This document shows positions 21,364 through 33,295 of a stretch of DNA of 64,000 nt, one piece after another. Numbering within the stretch: the stretch's first letter is position 1; each line of letters starts with the position of its first letter. Both the position numbers and the translations under genes were made by a program. The notes under the pieces were generated by a model. That model saw only the letters and a list, made by a program, of their open reading frames with translations, was not told the DNA's origin and ran no database searches. Origin of the DNA: Pogonophryne albipinna. Its lineage: Eukaryota; Chordata; Actinopteri; Perciformes; Artedidraconidae. The stretch is taken from assembly GCA_028583405.1 (NCBI GenBank), contig CM053246.1:22974412-23038411 (forward strand), given 5' to 3'.

Positions 21364-24300
21364 CTACCCTCTCCTTCTACAGCTGGGAGGAGGTGGGGGT
21401 AGGGATGAGAGGTCAGGGGTCACGCTGAGGAGATCGGGGGGGATTGGAAGGACCAGGGCTGGTTGGAGCAGACGGAGGGAAGCCCTGAACCCCTCCCAGG
21501 CATCTCTCTCCCCTTCTGCTGCTTTCACCTGGTGGAGGGAAGTATACTGCTGTTGGAAACATGCTAGCTTTACGAATGCACAAATGGTCTCTCTGGCCGA
21601 GGTAAACATCAGTTGGAAGGCTAAACCAAGGCCAAGCTCTGGGCTGAAAAAACATTACAAGATGATTTAAGATGAAAACTGAAACCATGTTGCATTGAAT
21701 GTGTTGCAAGGTATTGATCAGAAAGAATCAGAAAGGTATTATGATTCTGATTCTGGACAGAGATAATAAGTATTTTATACTACCATTAGGTAACTTTGAT
21801 CATTTGTTTTTTGTGGGAACCATACAATCCATTAACATTAAAAAAATGTTGTAATATAAAACAATAAACATACAACTTAAAAAAGCTGGTATACAGTGGT
21901 TACTCACTCTGACCTGGCGTTGTCTCTTGGCCTCGGCCTCGGCAGCCAGACTCTGCTGTAACTCCACAGGAAAACTGAGCTCGTCTCTGACAGAAAATCA
22001 AACACAAGCCTGGTCAGCAGGAAAATCACAGTACACCACAAATCACTACATTCATCCTTGCTGTTTACCAGGAAAAATCAAAGCTTTCAGAGGAACAAGA
22101 CTTTGCACACAATACTTTATGCTATTTTTGACAGTTGATAACCTGTTTTAATAATAATATATTTTATTTATTAATCGCTTTATCAAGTGCTCAAAGACAC
22201 CTATCTTTTGGACTGACAGGTCATCATCCTATTTTCATATATTCAAGTGTTCAACATAAATGGTCACCCAGTGTAGGAGGCGCAGCAAAACCTCACTCTA
22301 CCCCCACAGTCAAATGTAGACCAACTGTCATTGCTTCCACATGAAGTAATGTGCTTTGCGATTTTTTTTTTTATTTCTTCCAGTGGAATTCCCCAGCTGA
22401 GACAGATCCAGCCGAGGAAGGTTAATTAGAAATACATGATATTTTGTATCTTCAGTCTTACATGTCTGCTCTCTCCACCCTGATGCCCCAGCGGCAAGCA
22501 ACAGAGTCAACCGCTGCCTGTATCTGCTGTCCGATCCTCCTCCTGTGCAGCAGGATGTGGCTGAACGTGTGTTGGGCGAGGATGTCTCTGACCATGGCCT
22601 GGACCAGAGTCTGCAGCACTGTGGTCAGACTGGACAGGGCCGTGCTGCACAGAGCCACGTTCTCAATCTGGTAATAACACACTGCGCTCAGCTCGGGCCT
22701 CACCATGTCCTTCGTCACCACCTGGGTAAAGACATACGAGAATTAAGTAGCCTAATCCAATTAAAGCCTTGTCACTGTCTGTTTAATTAGTTTAGCAGGG
22801 GGCCGCTTCCTTTACTAATCATCCTAAAAGGTTAAGAAACACTGTGAGAAAGATAAAACTTCTGGGAAGACGCATTAGAGAAAGTTACTGGCTGATAAAA
22901 TGTCCAGCCATATAAAATACGTTAAATCTCTTTGTGGACTTTGAAAAATGTACTGTATGCTCAGGGAAAGCAACATTAATATACAAAACACATAATTAAT
23001 TACCATATTTAATTCATTTTCCTTTATTTAAAAATGTTGTGCTTAATGTGAATATGTCAGTTTTTCAGTGTTGAACCCTGGAACACTCAAAAATTATATA
23101 ATAATAATATGAATACAATGTAATGCAATTATTAATAAAATGGGGTGTGTGTGTGTGTCTACAGAAGGTCCAGTTGTGATAGACACGGTTCGCCACTGCA
23201 GTTTTGGTTTGTTTGTGGTTATTTACCGTGTGAGGAGGAACCTTGAGCATTTGTAGTCGGATATCAACTTTGTGACACACATCAAGGAGTGGGAGGTAGA
23301 AAAGAAGGCCTGAAAATAGAAGTAAGATGGGTTTCATCTCAGGACAGATTTATATTTTAAATATATATATATTGAATAATATAATTAATTTTATTATGAC
23401 TTTGACAAAAACTTTAGAACTGACTTATGGGGTCAATGCTTTACATTATTTGACTTTATGATCACTAGCCATCCAAAACGCACAGTAATTAAATCCACAG
23501 AAATATCAGGCAACTGTTTTGCATTAAACACTCAGTAGTTGGTGAGAACCTGGTCCTCTGGGTCTTCCTCGCAGGAGGTGACCCAGTCTGAAGATCACAG
23601 CTCTCTCATGCTCCCTCACTACCTGTCAATCAAAATGACAGACATGAGTCAGTCCATGTGAAGGGGAGACAGTCATGGCTGCAGTATTCTGCTCAAATAC
23701 CAAAGCTGTTAGTGGTCCAAGTGTCAATAAGGCCAGTTTTATGCAAGGCTTTTGGACACTAACAGTCAGAATGTGACAGTACATAGATACATTGTTTTTG
23801 CGTGAGTAGTAAACACATTGGATTAGAAATAAGAAATATATATGACGTGAAGGTACTGACTTCCGCAATTCCCGATATTAACTAATTTGTCCAAATATTT
23901 TACTTCCTGTCAAAGTGAAAAAGGTTAAAACAACATTAATCCTCAGACTAAACTTTAACGATAACATTATCACACTTTAATTTCTCCATCACAAACTGCA
24001 TCTGCCCAGTTGTTAATCCTTGAATCTTTTTTATGTAGATTATTATGAGGTGTTTCTTTTGTAGGTCTGTGGTGTGGTGTAGTTCCTACTTTGACACAGA
24101 ACCAAATGGAAATGGGGAGGACGAGAAGAACCAGAGCAAAGACGAAGACCATCAGCATCCACTCAAACACTCCCAGGTTTTTGCGCTTCAGACCTGCAAA
24201 GATCCACACTACTTATTATGGAGCAATTCCAACCAGATACTCAGATTAAACATATTTAAGAGTCATTTTCCAATTTTTTTTGTCTGATTTGTCTAATAAA

Positions 24301-24731
24301 TGCTGGAATAGAAGTGGAATTAACTAATTGAATTTATTTATATCATTACTATCTTAAATATCTCCAGAACAACAAGCTGGGAAAAACTTTTCTTCATGCT
24401 TTGATTTACCGTCCTCCTGCTCTGCTGCCTCCAGGAGCCCCAGGTTGTCCTCCTTGACCACCTCCTCTCTCACGCTGTCTATGTCCACCACAGTGGAACT
24501 CACCTTCACTTCTGTCTCCTGCTCCACCTTTACCTCATTGGTCTCTGTCTGTTTCTCCTTTTTCTGTCTCTCTTTTCTCACCGAAGACGCCTCCGGGACC
24601 CGTCCTGCCTTTGATGGCCTTTGTCTGTGACTTCTAGGAGGCAGTGAGGCTCCGCTGTCCCTCTCCTTCCTGGGTGTCATTCTAGATCTCGGTGGGAGAC
24701 CGGGGTGGACATGATCAGAAGACTTATCCAT
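21364..24731 (-). CDS. nphs2: Podocin, stomatin/PHB-family slit-diaphragm protein
   Basis: Podocin is a hairpin membrane protein that scaffolds nephrin at the kidney slit diaphragm. Coding exons on the minus strand: 24731-24410, 24193-24090, 23622-23550, 23309-23227, 22721-22462, 21986-21908 and 21528-21364, giving 361 residues. The N-terminus is charged and cytosolic. The hairpin segment is FVFALVLLVLPISIWFCVKV and keeps the central proline. The PHB domain follows (VREHERAVIFRLGHLL, FYLPLLDVCHKVDIRLQML, VALCSTALSSLTTVLQTL). The last exon begins VKAAEGERDAWEGF, as in stomatins, and ends LVLPIPPDLLSV plus a Pro-rich tail. The conserved stretch expected between these, with the family's LRYLxTL motif, is absent, and the total is about 22 residues shorter than I recall for human podocin (383). 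The start is the first ATG of a long open frame. The neighbour axdnd1 supports orthology. Confidence 0.92.
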
Positions 24732-25211
24732 ACTGGCTGTGCAGTTAAAAGCATATGAGTGATGTCTGTTGGGGTGCTTCAGCTATATGGGTTAGTGGAC
24801 GGTTTCCTTTTGTAGAGAAAGCAGAAAGCAAGGAGAAATGTTTTGATTTGTTCTGCTGTGAGTTCTTCCTCAGACTTAAGGTCTGTGAGATGAGTCAGTG
24901 CGGCTGCCGTCCACTGTCAGAATACATGTGAGATAAATTAGGCTTGACTGTTTGAATGTGGGAGTAGCACAGCGGTGGGAGTGACACTTACCACCCTCTC
25001 TATTGTGGTGATAAGTTGTACCCTGTACCTTAGCCAATACAATTTAAATCGAAAGAAAACAAAACACTTCTGTATGTAGCACTTAGAAAGGTTTGGCTTA
25101 TTTGAATCCAATGCAGAAGCACTAAGAATGGCTAGGCCTATTGAAAGCTGAAGTACTTGAAAGATTCTTGCTATTTTAAGTTTGTGTCATCATGATTGCT
25201 CTTATTATCAA
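24732..25211. other. nphs2 upstream region
   Basis: This unique sequence between the podocin start codon and the assembly gap presumably holds the promoter and 5' UTR. I saw no strong TATA box and no other reading frame worth reporting. Confidence 0.4.
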
Positions 25212-26047
25212 NNNNNNNNNNNNNNNNNNNNNNNNNNNNNNNNNNNNNNNNNNNNNNNNNNNNNNNNNNNNNNNNNNNNNNNNNNNNNNNNNNNNNNNNN
25301 NNNNNNNNNNNNNNNNNNNNNNNNNNNNNNNNNNNNNNNNNNNNNNNNNNNNNNNNNNNNNNNNNNNNNNNNNNNNNNNNNNNNNNNNNNNNNNNNNNNN
25401 NNNNNNNNNNNNNNNNNNNNNNNNNNNNNNNNNNNNNNNNNNNNNNNNNNNNNNNNNNNNNNNNNNNNNNNNNNNNNNNNNNNNNNNNNNNNNNNNNNNN
25501 NNNNNNNNNNNNNNNNNNNNNNNNNNNNNNNNNNNNNNNNNNNNNNNNNNNNNNNNNNNNNNNNNNNNNNNNNNNNNNNNNNNNNNNNNNNNNNNNNNNN
25601 NNNNNNNNNNNNNNNNNNNNNNNNNNNNNNNNNNNNNNNNNNNNNNNNNNNNNNNNNNNNNNNNNNNNNNNNNNNNNNNNNNNNNNNNNNNNNNNNNNNN
25701 NNNNNNNNNNNNNNNNNNNNNNNNNNNNNNNNNNNNNNNNNNNNNNNNNNNNNNNNNNNNNNNNNNNNNNNNNNNNNNNNNNNNNNNNNNNNNNNNNNNN
25801 NNNNNNNNNNNNNNNNNNNNNNNNNNNNNNNNNNNNNNNNNNNNNNNNNNNNNNNNNNNNNNNNNNNNNNNNNNNNNNNNNNNNNNNNNNNNNNNNNNNN
25901 NNNNNNNNNNNNNNNNNNNNNNNNNNNNNNNNNNNNNNNNNNNNNNNNNNNNNNNNNNNNNNNNNNNNNNNNNNNNNNNNNNNNNNNNNNNNNNNNNNNN
26001 NNNNNNNNNNNNNNNNNNNNNNNNNNNNNNNNNNNNNNNNNNNNNNN
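25212..26047. other. Assembly gap (836 N)
   Basis: A run of N that ends directly on sequence belonging to the tandem array. The gap probably hides the true left edge of the array and perhaps more copies. Reading frames that cross it are meaningless. Confidence 1.
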
Positions 26048-26869
26048 TCAGGATGATCACCGCAAGTAATAAAACCCAACAAGCATATATTTCACTCATA
26101 CGGTAGGGACTTGAAATTGCGAGAACATTAAAACATTCATTAATAACTGCGAAAATATCCACAATTTTAAATACATTTTTATAATATACCAATTATTTTC
26201 AAAATGTGCTGTGCTCAAATGTTAGATCCCTGACTCCTTCTGCTCATGTGTCAAAGTGTCCTTTGGGTGAGACTCTTAACACCAAAATGCTACCTCGATC
26301 AATCGAGCAATTTGCAGGGTAGTGTTCTGCTATAAGTGCTTATGTGTGAGTGGTGACAATTGAAACATATTTATTTTTTGAAATCCCAAACATCACTTTC
26401 AATGTTCCAGTTCCTGTCCAGAAATACCATACCATATATTTAAAAGATAAATAAAATACAGATTTCAGTATTCTGAGCCCTGACTCTCTTCCTCATGGAC
26501 GGCAAAAAACATCAGACATTATACAATAATAATAACAAAGTAAAAACAATAATTGTAGCTTGAGATGGAGTAAGACAAATATTGATAAGCCACACAGCTT
26601 CTGCTTCTGCTTTCCCCTCTTTATAATTTGGGTTCTCATAATTTCCACCCTATTCCAAGGGGAAGCATGATGGTGCCTTTTCTTTCAATTTCTGGCTTTG
26701 TGTTTCTTCACCTCTTACTCGTTTAATATTTTGGAGAGTGCATTTACGTAGTCACGTTCTGCCTCTCTTCCTCTGTTTCTGGCTGTTCTTTTCATACCCT
26801 TGTTTCTCTGAGAAGAGAGAAATACTATTCTAAAAAGGGACATTCATGACCCACTCTGTTCAATTGCAG

Positions 26870-27313
26870 GTTACAGAAGGGATCCATACTGGCGAGCTGG
26901 AGAGCATCCATTCTTTGTATACAAAGTACGTTCCAAAGCGCAAGAAGTTCACGGAGGAGAGCTTTCAGGCACGCCTTCGCCTCGCTGCATTGGATCACAA
27001 CCACAACATCGATCGTGAGCAGGCACAGACCAAGAAGGGGGCACTGCAGTTCAAACTGCAGTACTCGAAGCCTGCTGGAGGATATGTGGTGAAGGCGATG
27101 AAGACACCAAAAAGCTACAACTTCCGAAGAGAAATCATGGTCGGGGTAGTCGATAGGTGTTTATCAGCATCGTCCATGAGGTCCGAACTTGCAGAACACC
27201 GTCATACAGATGCAGAGAAGGAGAAAAGGACACTTGGTGCGCATAAAGGCCTGGTAAAACCATCGAAGGAGGATGCTGTGGCACACCACCTAAGTCGATT
27301 TGTGAACAAGTAA
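26870..27313 (+). pseudogene. Terminal exon of a transposase-like protein, array copy A
   Basis: Following a TTGCAG acceptor, an open frame of 147 codons runs to TAA, then an AATAAATAAAG poly(A) signal about 55 bp on. It begins VTEGIHTGELESIHSLYTKY and continues VPKRKKFTEESFQARLRLAA and LDHNHNIDREQAQTKKG. This resembles, from memory, the C-terminal part of a large family of uncharacterised fish and cnidarian proteins, often with an N-terminal THAP finger, where the motif T-G-x-L-E-x-x-H-S may include the last acidic residue of an RNase-H-like transposase core. No upstream exons occur in the unit, so this is a truncated gene unless they lie in the gap. Confidence 0.6.
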
Positions 27314-27686
27314 TGTCGGTCTCTATGTGTCTGTCGTATATATGAAGTCAGCCTGTGGGGCTCTGTGGCAAATAAATAAAGGACGTCTATGGCTGAAGTA
27401 ATATATGCTGGTAGTATTTGTATATTATTATTTGAAGGGTAAAAACATAGCTTGGTTCAGGAAAATGGTCTTTATTACTTTATGAACATCGAGCACTGAA
27501 AAACATTTGTAGAATCTAGTGAGATACATGTATATGCTTGATAATATAAGTTGTAAATACTGTTCTGATATATCACAAACATTGTATGAATGGTTCCATT
27601 ATCAAAGTAGAATTTTCTTCGCTAGCCTAAATGTCACGATTTCACTGTCAAAGATTTTCCTTCCATGCATGGAATCATTGGTCACA

Positions 27687-28444
27687 TCATATCCCTCCAG
27701 AATATTCAAATCCTTTGTAGGTTACTGATGGGTAGTGACTTCGTATCCAATTCACAACACAGGCAGGTATCGGCACTCTGTTCCCTTTTCCAAGGAAACC
27801 TCTAGTCCAGATGGTGAATTGCCGAAAAGCTGTTAGTCTGTAGAGGCTGAAATAAATAGGATACACCTATAAATACAAATCATTTAATTTAAAACAATTA
27901 TATATTTTTAAATAGGGCCTACACTTACTCGCTATTTATTGGTCGTTCGAGGGTTGCTGCACGCACGTCTCGTAGCGATACCATTGCGATCGCCAACATA
28001 TCATTCTCGATGGAAACCATAGGGAACAGTCGGTGTTCCATGATACACTGGAGATTATTCCCGTCTGAATTGAGCATGTGGTCGATACCAATTCCCCTGC
28101 AACATCTACATTCATTTTCCGATGGCATAACCACACAATTGTTACATGTACACCAATCTGTGTTGTCCATTCGTCCCGGGTTTTGAGCAACATCTTCTTC
28201 CTCTGAGACCGAGTCGGTACTGGAAACTGGTGGTATCCCACTCGGCGAGTTCAGAACCGTCGGTACTTTCGGCGGATTCCGGATCGTATGCCACTCTAGT
28301 ATTTGACCGAATCGGTTCATAAGCATAGGCCATGGGATGCCTGGTAACTGTAGATGCTTCCACATCAATGTCATCTCCCGACGAATAGTCAAATTCATCG
28401 TTCAAAACGCCGATCTCATTACAAAATTCCTCCAACGCTGCCAT
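27687..28444 (-). pseudogene. P2X7 C-terminal (ballast) domain gene, array copy A, frameshifted
   Basis: Same two-exon gene as the intact copy B: exon 1 28444-27929, exon 2 27846-27687. Near 28223 this copy has GGAAACTGG where copy B has GGAACTGG. The extra base shifts the frame after the acidic N-terminal part ([17 protein letters not shown]), before the cysteine-rich domain. Splice sites and exon 2 are otherwise intact. A sequencing or assembly error cannot be excluded next to a gap. Confidence 0.7.
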
Positions 28445-29678
28445 ATCTGCTACGTTGTGTTGACTTCCGGTATGGATACCCGGAGCGAGGACCCACACAG
28501 TGACGTCACCATTTGGGACTCCCCTAATGGCAGCGGCCTGGTCCTTGGTATTCCCCACCCGGCCGGCGGATAATTAATTTTCTTTTGGCGAGTAATATCA
28601 TATACAATAAATATTACGATCAATATCCATTGTAAAATGAATAAACTACCGGAATATTAAAGCTGTAATGGTGTTTCCTTTCCCCTTTAATGTGTACATG
28701 CTTTTTGGTGTCAATAGCATCATGGGGGCCATCTGCTGCAGAAAATACACACAATTAAGAGATCCTGGAGAGATAGACTTTTTTTTTTTTTTAATCTAGT
28801 GTCAATAAAGTGGTGTTAGAGGAATCAGTTCACAGTGCAAGGATGACAAATATCCTTCATTCAGGATGATCACCGCAAGTAATAAAACCCAACAAGCATA
28901 TATTTCACTCATACGGTAGGGACTTGAAATTGCGAGAACATTAAAACATTCATTAATAACTGCGAAATATCCACAATTTTAAATACATTTTTTAATATAC
29001 CAATTATTTTCAAATGTGCTGTGCTCAAATGTTAGATCCCTGACTCCTTCTGCTCATGTGTCAAAGTGTCCTTGGGTGAGACTCTTAACACCAAAATGCT
29101 CCTCGATCAATCGAGCAATTTGCAGGGTAGTGTTCTGCTATAAGTGCTTATGTGTGAGTGGTGACAATTGAAACATATTTATTTTTTGAAATCCCAAACA
29201 TCACTTTCAATGTTCCAGTTCCTGTCCAGAAATACCATACCATATATTTAAAAGATAAATAAAATACAGATTTCAGTATTCTGAGCCCTGACTCTCTTCC
29301 TCATGGACGGCAAAAAACATCAGACATTATACAATAATAATAACAAAGTAAAAACAATAATTGTAGCTTGAGATGGAGTAAGACAAATATTGATAAGCCA
29401 CACAGCTTCTGCTTCTGCTTTCCCCTCTTTATAATTTGGGTCTTCATAATTTCCACCCTATTCCAAGGGGAAGCATGATGGTGCCTTTTCTTTTCAATTT
29501 CTGGCTTTGTGTTTCTTCACCTCTTACTCGTTTAATATTTTGGAGAGTGCATTTACGTAGTCACGTTCTGCCTCTCTTCCTCTGTTTCTGGCTGTTCTTT
29601 TCATACCCTTGTTTCTCTGAGAAGAGAAGAAATACTATTCTAAAAAGGACATTCATGACCCACTCTGTTCAATTGCAG

Positions 29679-30122
29679 GTTACAGAAGGGATCCATACTG
29701 GCGAGCTGGAGAGCATCCATTCTTTGTATACAAAGTACGTTCCAAAGCGCAAGAAGTTCACGGAGGAGAGCTTTCAGGCACGCCTTCGCCTCGCTGCATT
29801 GGATCACAACCACAACATCGATCGTGAGCAGGCACAGACCAAGAAGGGGGCACTGCAGTTCAAACTGCAGTACTCGAAGCCTGCTGGAGGATATGTGGTG
29901 AAGGCGATGAAGACACCAAAAAGCTACAACTTCCGAAGAGAAATCATGGTCGGGGTAGTCGATAGGTGTTTATCAGCATCGTCCATGAGGTCCGAACTTG
30001 CAGAACACCGTCATACAGATGCAGAGAAGGAGAAAAGGACACTTGGTGCGCATAAAGGCCTGGTAAAACCATCGAAGGAGGATGCTGTGGCACACCACCT
30101 AAGTCGATTTGTGAACAAGTAA
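29679..30122 (+). pseudogene. Terminal exon of a transposase-like protein, array copy B
   Basis: Same length and protein as copy A, with the same acceptor and poly(A) signal. The reading frame can be extended upstream to 29436, but that part is the intron and repeat DNA before the acceptor. Preservation of 147 codons in two copies is consistent either with a recent duplication or with constraint; the DNA is too similar to tell. Upstream exons are missing here too. Confidence 0.6.
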
Positions 30123-30495
30123 TGTCGGTCTCTATGTGTCTGTCGTATATATGAAGTCAGCCTGTGGGGCTCTGTGGCAAATAAATAAAGGACGTCTATG
30201 GCTGAAGTAATATATGCTGGTAGTATTTGTATATTATTATTTGAAGGGTAAAAACATAGCTTGGTTCAGGAAAATGGTCTTTATTACTTTATGAACATCG
30301 AGCACTGAAAAACATTTGTAGAATCTAGTGAGATACATGTATATGCTTGATAATATAAGTTGTAAATACTGTTCTGATATATCACAAACATTGTATGAAT
30401 GGTTCCATTATCAAAGTAGAATTTTCTTCGCTAGCCTAAATGTCACGATTTCACTGTCAAAGATTTTCCTTCCATGCATGGAATCATTGGTCACA

Positions 30496-31252
30496 TCATA
30501 TCCCTCCAGAATATTCAAATCCTTTGTAGGTTACTGATGGGTAGTGACTTCGTATCCGATTCACAACACAGGCATGTATCGGCACTCTGTTCCCTTTTCC
30601 AAGGAAACCTCTAGTCCAGATGGTGAATTGCCGATAAGCTGTTAGTCTGTAGAGGCTGAAATAAATAGGATACACCTATAAATACAAATCATTTAATTTA
30701 AAACAATTATATATTTTTAAATAGGGCCTACACTTACTCGCTATTTATTGGTCGTTCGAGGGTTGCTGCACGCACGTCTCGTAGCGATACCATTGCGATC
30801 GCCAACATATCATTCTCGATGGAAACCATAGGAAACAGTCGGTGTTCCATGATACACTGGAGATTATTCCCGTCTGAATTGAGCATGTGGTCGATACCAA
30901 TTCCCCTGCAACATCTACATTCATTTTCCGATGGCATAACCACACAATTGTTACATGTACACCAATCTGTGTTGTCCATTCGTCCCGGGTTTTGAGCAAC
31001 ATCTTCTTCCTCTGAGACCGAGTCGGTACTGGAACTGGTGGTATCCCACTCGGCGAGTTCAGAACCGTCGGTACTTTCGGCGGATTCCGGATCGTATGCC
31101 ACTCTAGTATTTGACCGAATCGGTTCATAAGCATAGGCCATGGGATGCCTGGTAACTGTAGATGCTTCCACATCAATGTCATCTCCCGACGAATAGTCAA
31201 ATTCATCGTTCAAAACGCCGATCTCATTACAAAATTCCTCCATCGCTGCCAT
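30496..31252 (-). CDS. P2X7 C-terminal (ballast) domain protein, intact array copy B
   Basis: A two-exon gene of 224 residues: exon 1 31252-30738, donor GTAAGT, exon 2 30655-30496, joined in phase 2. The N-terminal 90 or so residues are acidic ([13 protein letters not shown]). The rest matches the zinc-binding cytosolic ballast domain of the P2X7 receptor: [25 protein letters not shown], then [20 protein letters not shown] and VPIPACVVNWIR. No channel or transmembrane region is present. Free-standing ballast-domain genes are known to be numerous in fish, and P2X7 is thought to have captured one. I chose the start [10 protein letters not shown] at 31252; the frame stays open to 31414, but that part is not preserved in copy A and overlaps likely promoter motifs. 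It faces a transposase-like exon tail to tail. Confidence 0.8.
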
Positions 31253-31308
31253 ATCTGCTACGTTGTGTTGACTTCCGGTATGGATACCCGGAGCGAGGAC
31301 CCACACAG

Positions 31309-31316
31309 TGACGTCA
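31309..31316 (+). promoter_or_regulatory. CRE palindrome upstream of the ballast-domain gene
   Basis: TGACGTCA, a full CREB/ATF site, lies about 60 bp upstream of the chosen start codon in copy B and again in copy A at 28501-28508. An ETS-type CCGGAAG (minus strand) lies between it and the ATG, and the surroundings are GC-rich. Together these look like a small TATA-less promoter carried by each array unit. Confidence 0.5.
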
Positions 31317-31667
31317 CCATTTGGGACTCCCCTAATGGCCGCGGCCTGGTCCCGGTATTCCCCACCCGGCCGGCGGATAATTAATTTTCTTTTGGCGAGT
31401 AATATCATATACAATAAATATTACGATCAATATCCATTGTAAAATGAATAAACTACCGGAATATTAAAGCTTTAATGGTGTTTCCTTTCCCCTTTAATGT
31501 GTACATGCTTTTTGGTGTCAATAGCATCATGGGGGCCATCTGCTGCAGAAAATACACACAATTAAGAGATCCTGGAGAGATAGACTTTTTTTTTTTTTTA
31601 ATCTAGTGTCAATAAAGTGGTGTTAGAGGAATCAGTTCACAGTGCAAGGATGACAAATATCCTTCAT

Positions 31668-32456
31668 TCAGGATGATCACCGCAAGTAATAAAACCCAAC
31701 AAGCATATATTTCACTCATACGGTAGGGACTTGAAATGGCGAGAACATTAAAACATTCATTAATAACTGCGAAATATCCACAATTTTAAATACATTTTTT
31801 AATATACCAATTATTTTCAAATGTGCTGTGCTCAAATGTTAGATCCCTGACTCCTTCTGCTCATGTGTCAAAGTGTCCTTGGGTGAGACTCTTAACACCA
31901 AAATGCTCCTCGATCAATCGAGCAATTTGCAGGGTAGTGTTCTGCTATAAGTGCTTATGTGTGAGTGGTGACAATTGAAACATATTTATTTTTTGAAATC
32001 CCAAATATCACTTTCAATGTTCCAGTTCCTGTCCAGAAATACCATACCATATATTTAAAAGATAAATAAAATACAGATTTCAGTATTCTGAGCCCTGACT
32101 CTCTTCCTCATGGACGGCAAAAAACATCAGACATTATACAATAATAATAACAAAGTAAAAACAATAATTGTAGCTTGAGATGGAGTAAGACAAATATTGA
32201 TAAGCCACACAGCATCTGCTTCTGCTTTCCCCTCTTTATAATTTGGGTCTTCATAATTTCCACCCTATTCCAAGGGGAAGCATGATGGTGCCTTTTCTTT
32301 TCAATTTCTGGCTTTGTGTTTCTTCACCTCTTACTCGTTTAATATTTTGGAGAGTGCATTTACGTAGTCACGTTCTGCCTCTCTTCCTCTGTTTCTGGCT
32401 GTTCTTTTCATACCCTTGTTTCTCTGAGAAGAGAAGAAATACTATTCTAAAAAGGA
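31668..32456. repeat. Truncated third array unit (copy C)
   Basis: It matches copies A and B closely up to CTAAAAAGGA and then diverges. It contains only the non-coding part before the plus-strand exon and lacks both genes. The break may be the original insertion boundary or a later deletion. Confidence 0.85.
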
Positions 32457-33295
32457 GCTGACACATGGTGTCTCTTCACTTGTACACTTGAGGGGTCAGA
32501 GTTCATATGGTGAGGGATTCCATGAGCGGTATGCGCCGGCCTGTTAATAGAACTGCTCGGGTCTTGATAGATTCAGTGGGGAAGTTCATGAGATCTTTCT
32601 CGAGGGTTATCAAGAATAACTTTTATCCAATGACCTTTTCCCTCTCTGTCTGTGTCTGTGTATTCTCTTGTTCCGATTAACCCAGCCAAATCTTTTTTCT
32701 TGTTTTGTATCTATATCTACGCCGGGAACCGGAGTCGAGGCTGATCCTCTTGCTGTAGTCCTGTGTCTTGGATCCTCTATCCTGAGTTCTGGATTAAGTC
32801 GTGGACTTCGGGTCGTGGCTGAACCTGTCTCTGCGGTCCTGCCTTGGGTCTCGTCATGCTGCTTCCCTGATGGCTTCCACAGGATTGTAGCTGACATCCT
32901 CGTGGATTCATCTTCTTATTACAGACACATGTATTTCCTAACATTCGGTCTATATGCTGTAAAATGTATTATCTCTTCGATTTACACACGGCATCTATTG
33001 CACGTCTGTCCGTCCTGGGAGAGGGATCCCTCCTCTGTTGCTCTCCCTGAGATTTCTCCCATTTTTTCCCCTTAAACTGTGGGTTTTCTCTGGAAGTTTT
33101 TCCTTGTACGATGTGAGGGTCTAAGGATAGAGGGTGTCGTTTTTTCTCATACTGATATTCTGAACAATCTGTGCTGTTGTATTTGCTGTAAAGTGTCTCT
33201 ACTGTAGGCTTTTTTAATTATATGTACAGCACTTTGGCTCGACCAAAAATCGTTTATAAATGTGCTATATAAATAAAACTTGAGTTGATTTGATT
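32457..33295 (+). repeat. High-copy teleost interspersed repeat
   Basis: From about 32990 the text (GGGAGAGGGATCCCTCCTCT, TGTGAGGGTCTAAGGATAG, then a GTGCTATATAAATAAAACTTG end) has the form of a very common fish repeat tail. It follows the broken edge of the tandem array directly. The family is not assigned, and how far the repeat extends left of 32990 is uncertain. Confidence 0.6.

Larger units (their letters stand above)
26048..32456. repeat. Direct tandem array of a ~2.81-kb gene-bearing unit (two full copies, one partial)
   Basis: The sequence starting TCAGGATGATCACCGCAAG occurs at 26048, 28861 and 31668, giving periods of 2813 and 2807 bp. Copies differ by scattered single substitutions and 1-base indels. 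The third copy stops matching at about 32456, just before the plus-strand exon. Each full unit contains a plus-strand terminal exon and a convergent minus-strand two-exon gene. The left boundary is lost in the gap. Confidence 0.95.

Noticed and set aside
25171..26192. Open frames of about 300 residues across the gap
   Set aside because: They consist almost entirely of undetermined bases.
29436..29678. N-terminal extension of the plus-strand frame in array copy B to give 228 residues
   Set aside because: The added part has a better explanation as intron before a TTGCAG acceptor, and copy A lacks the same extended frame.
31253..31414. Upstream extension of the intact ballast-domain gene
   Set aside because: The frame is not preserved in copy A and the DNA carries CRE and ETS-like promoter motifs, so 31252 is the more likely start.
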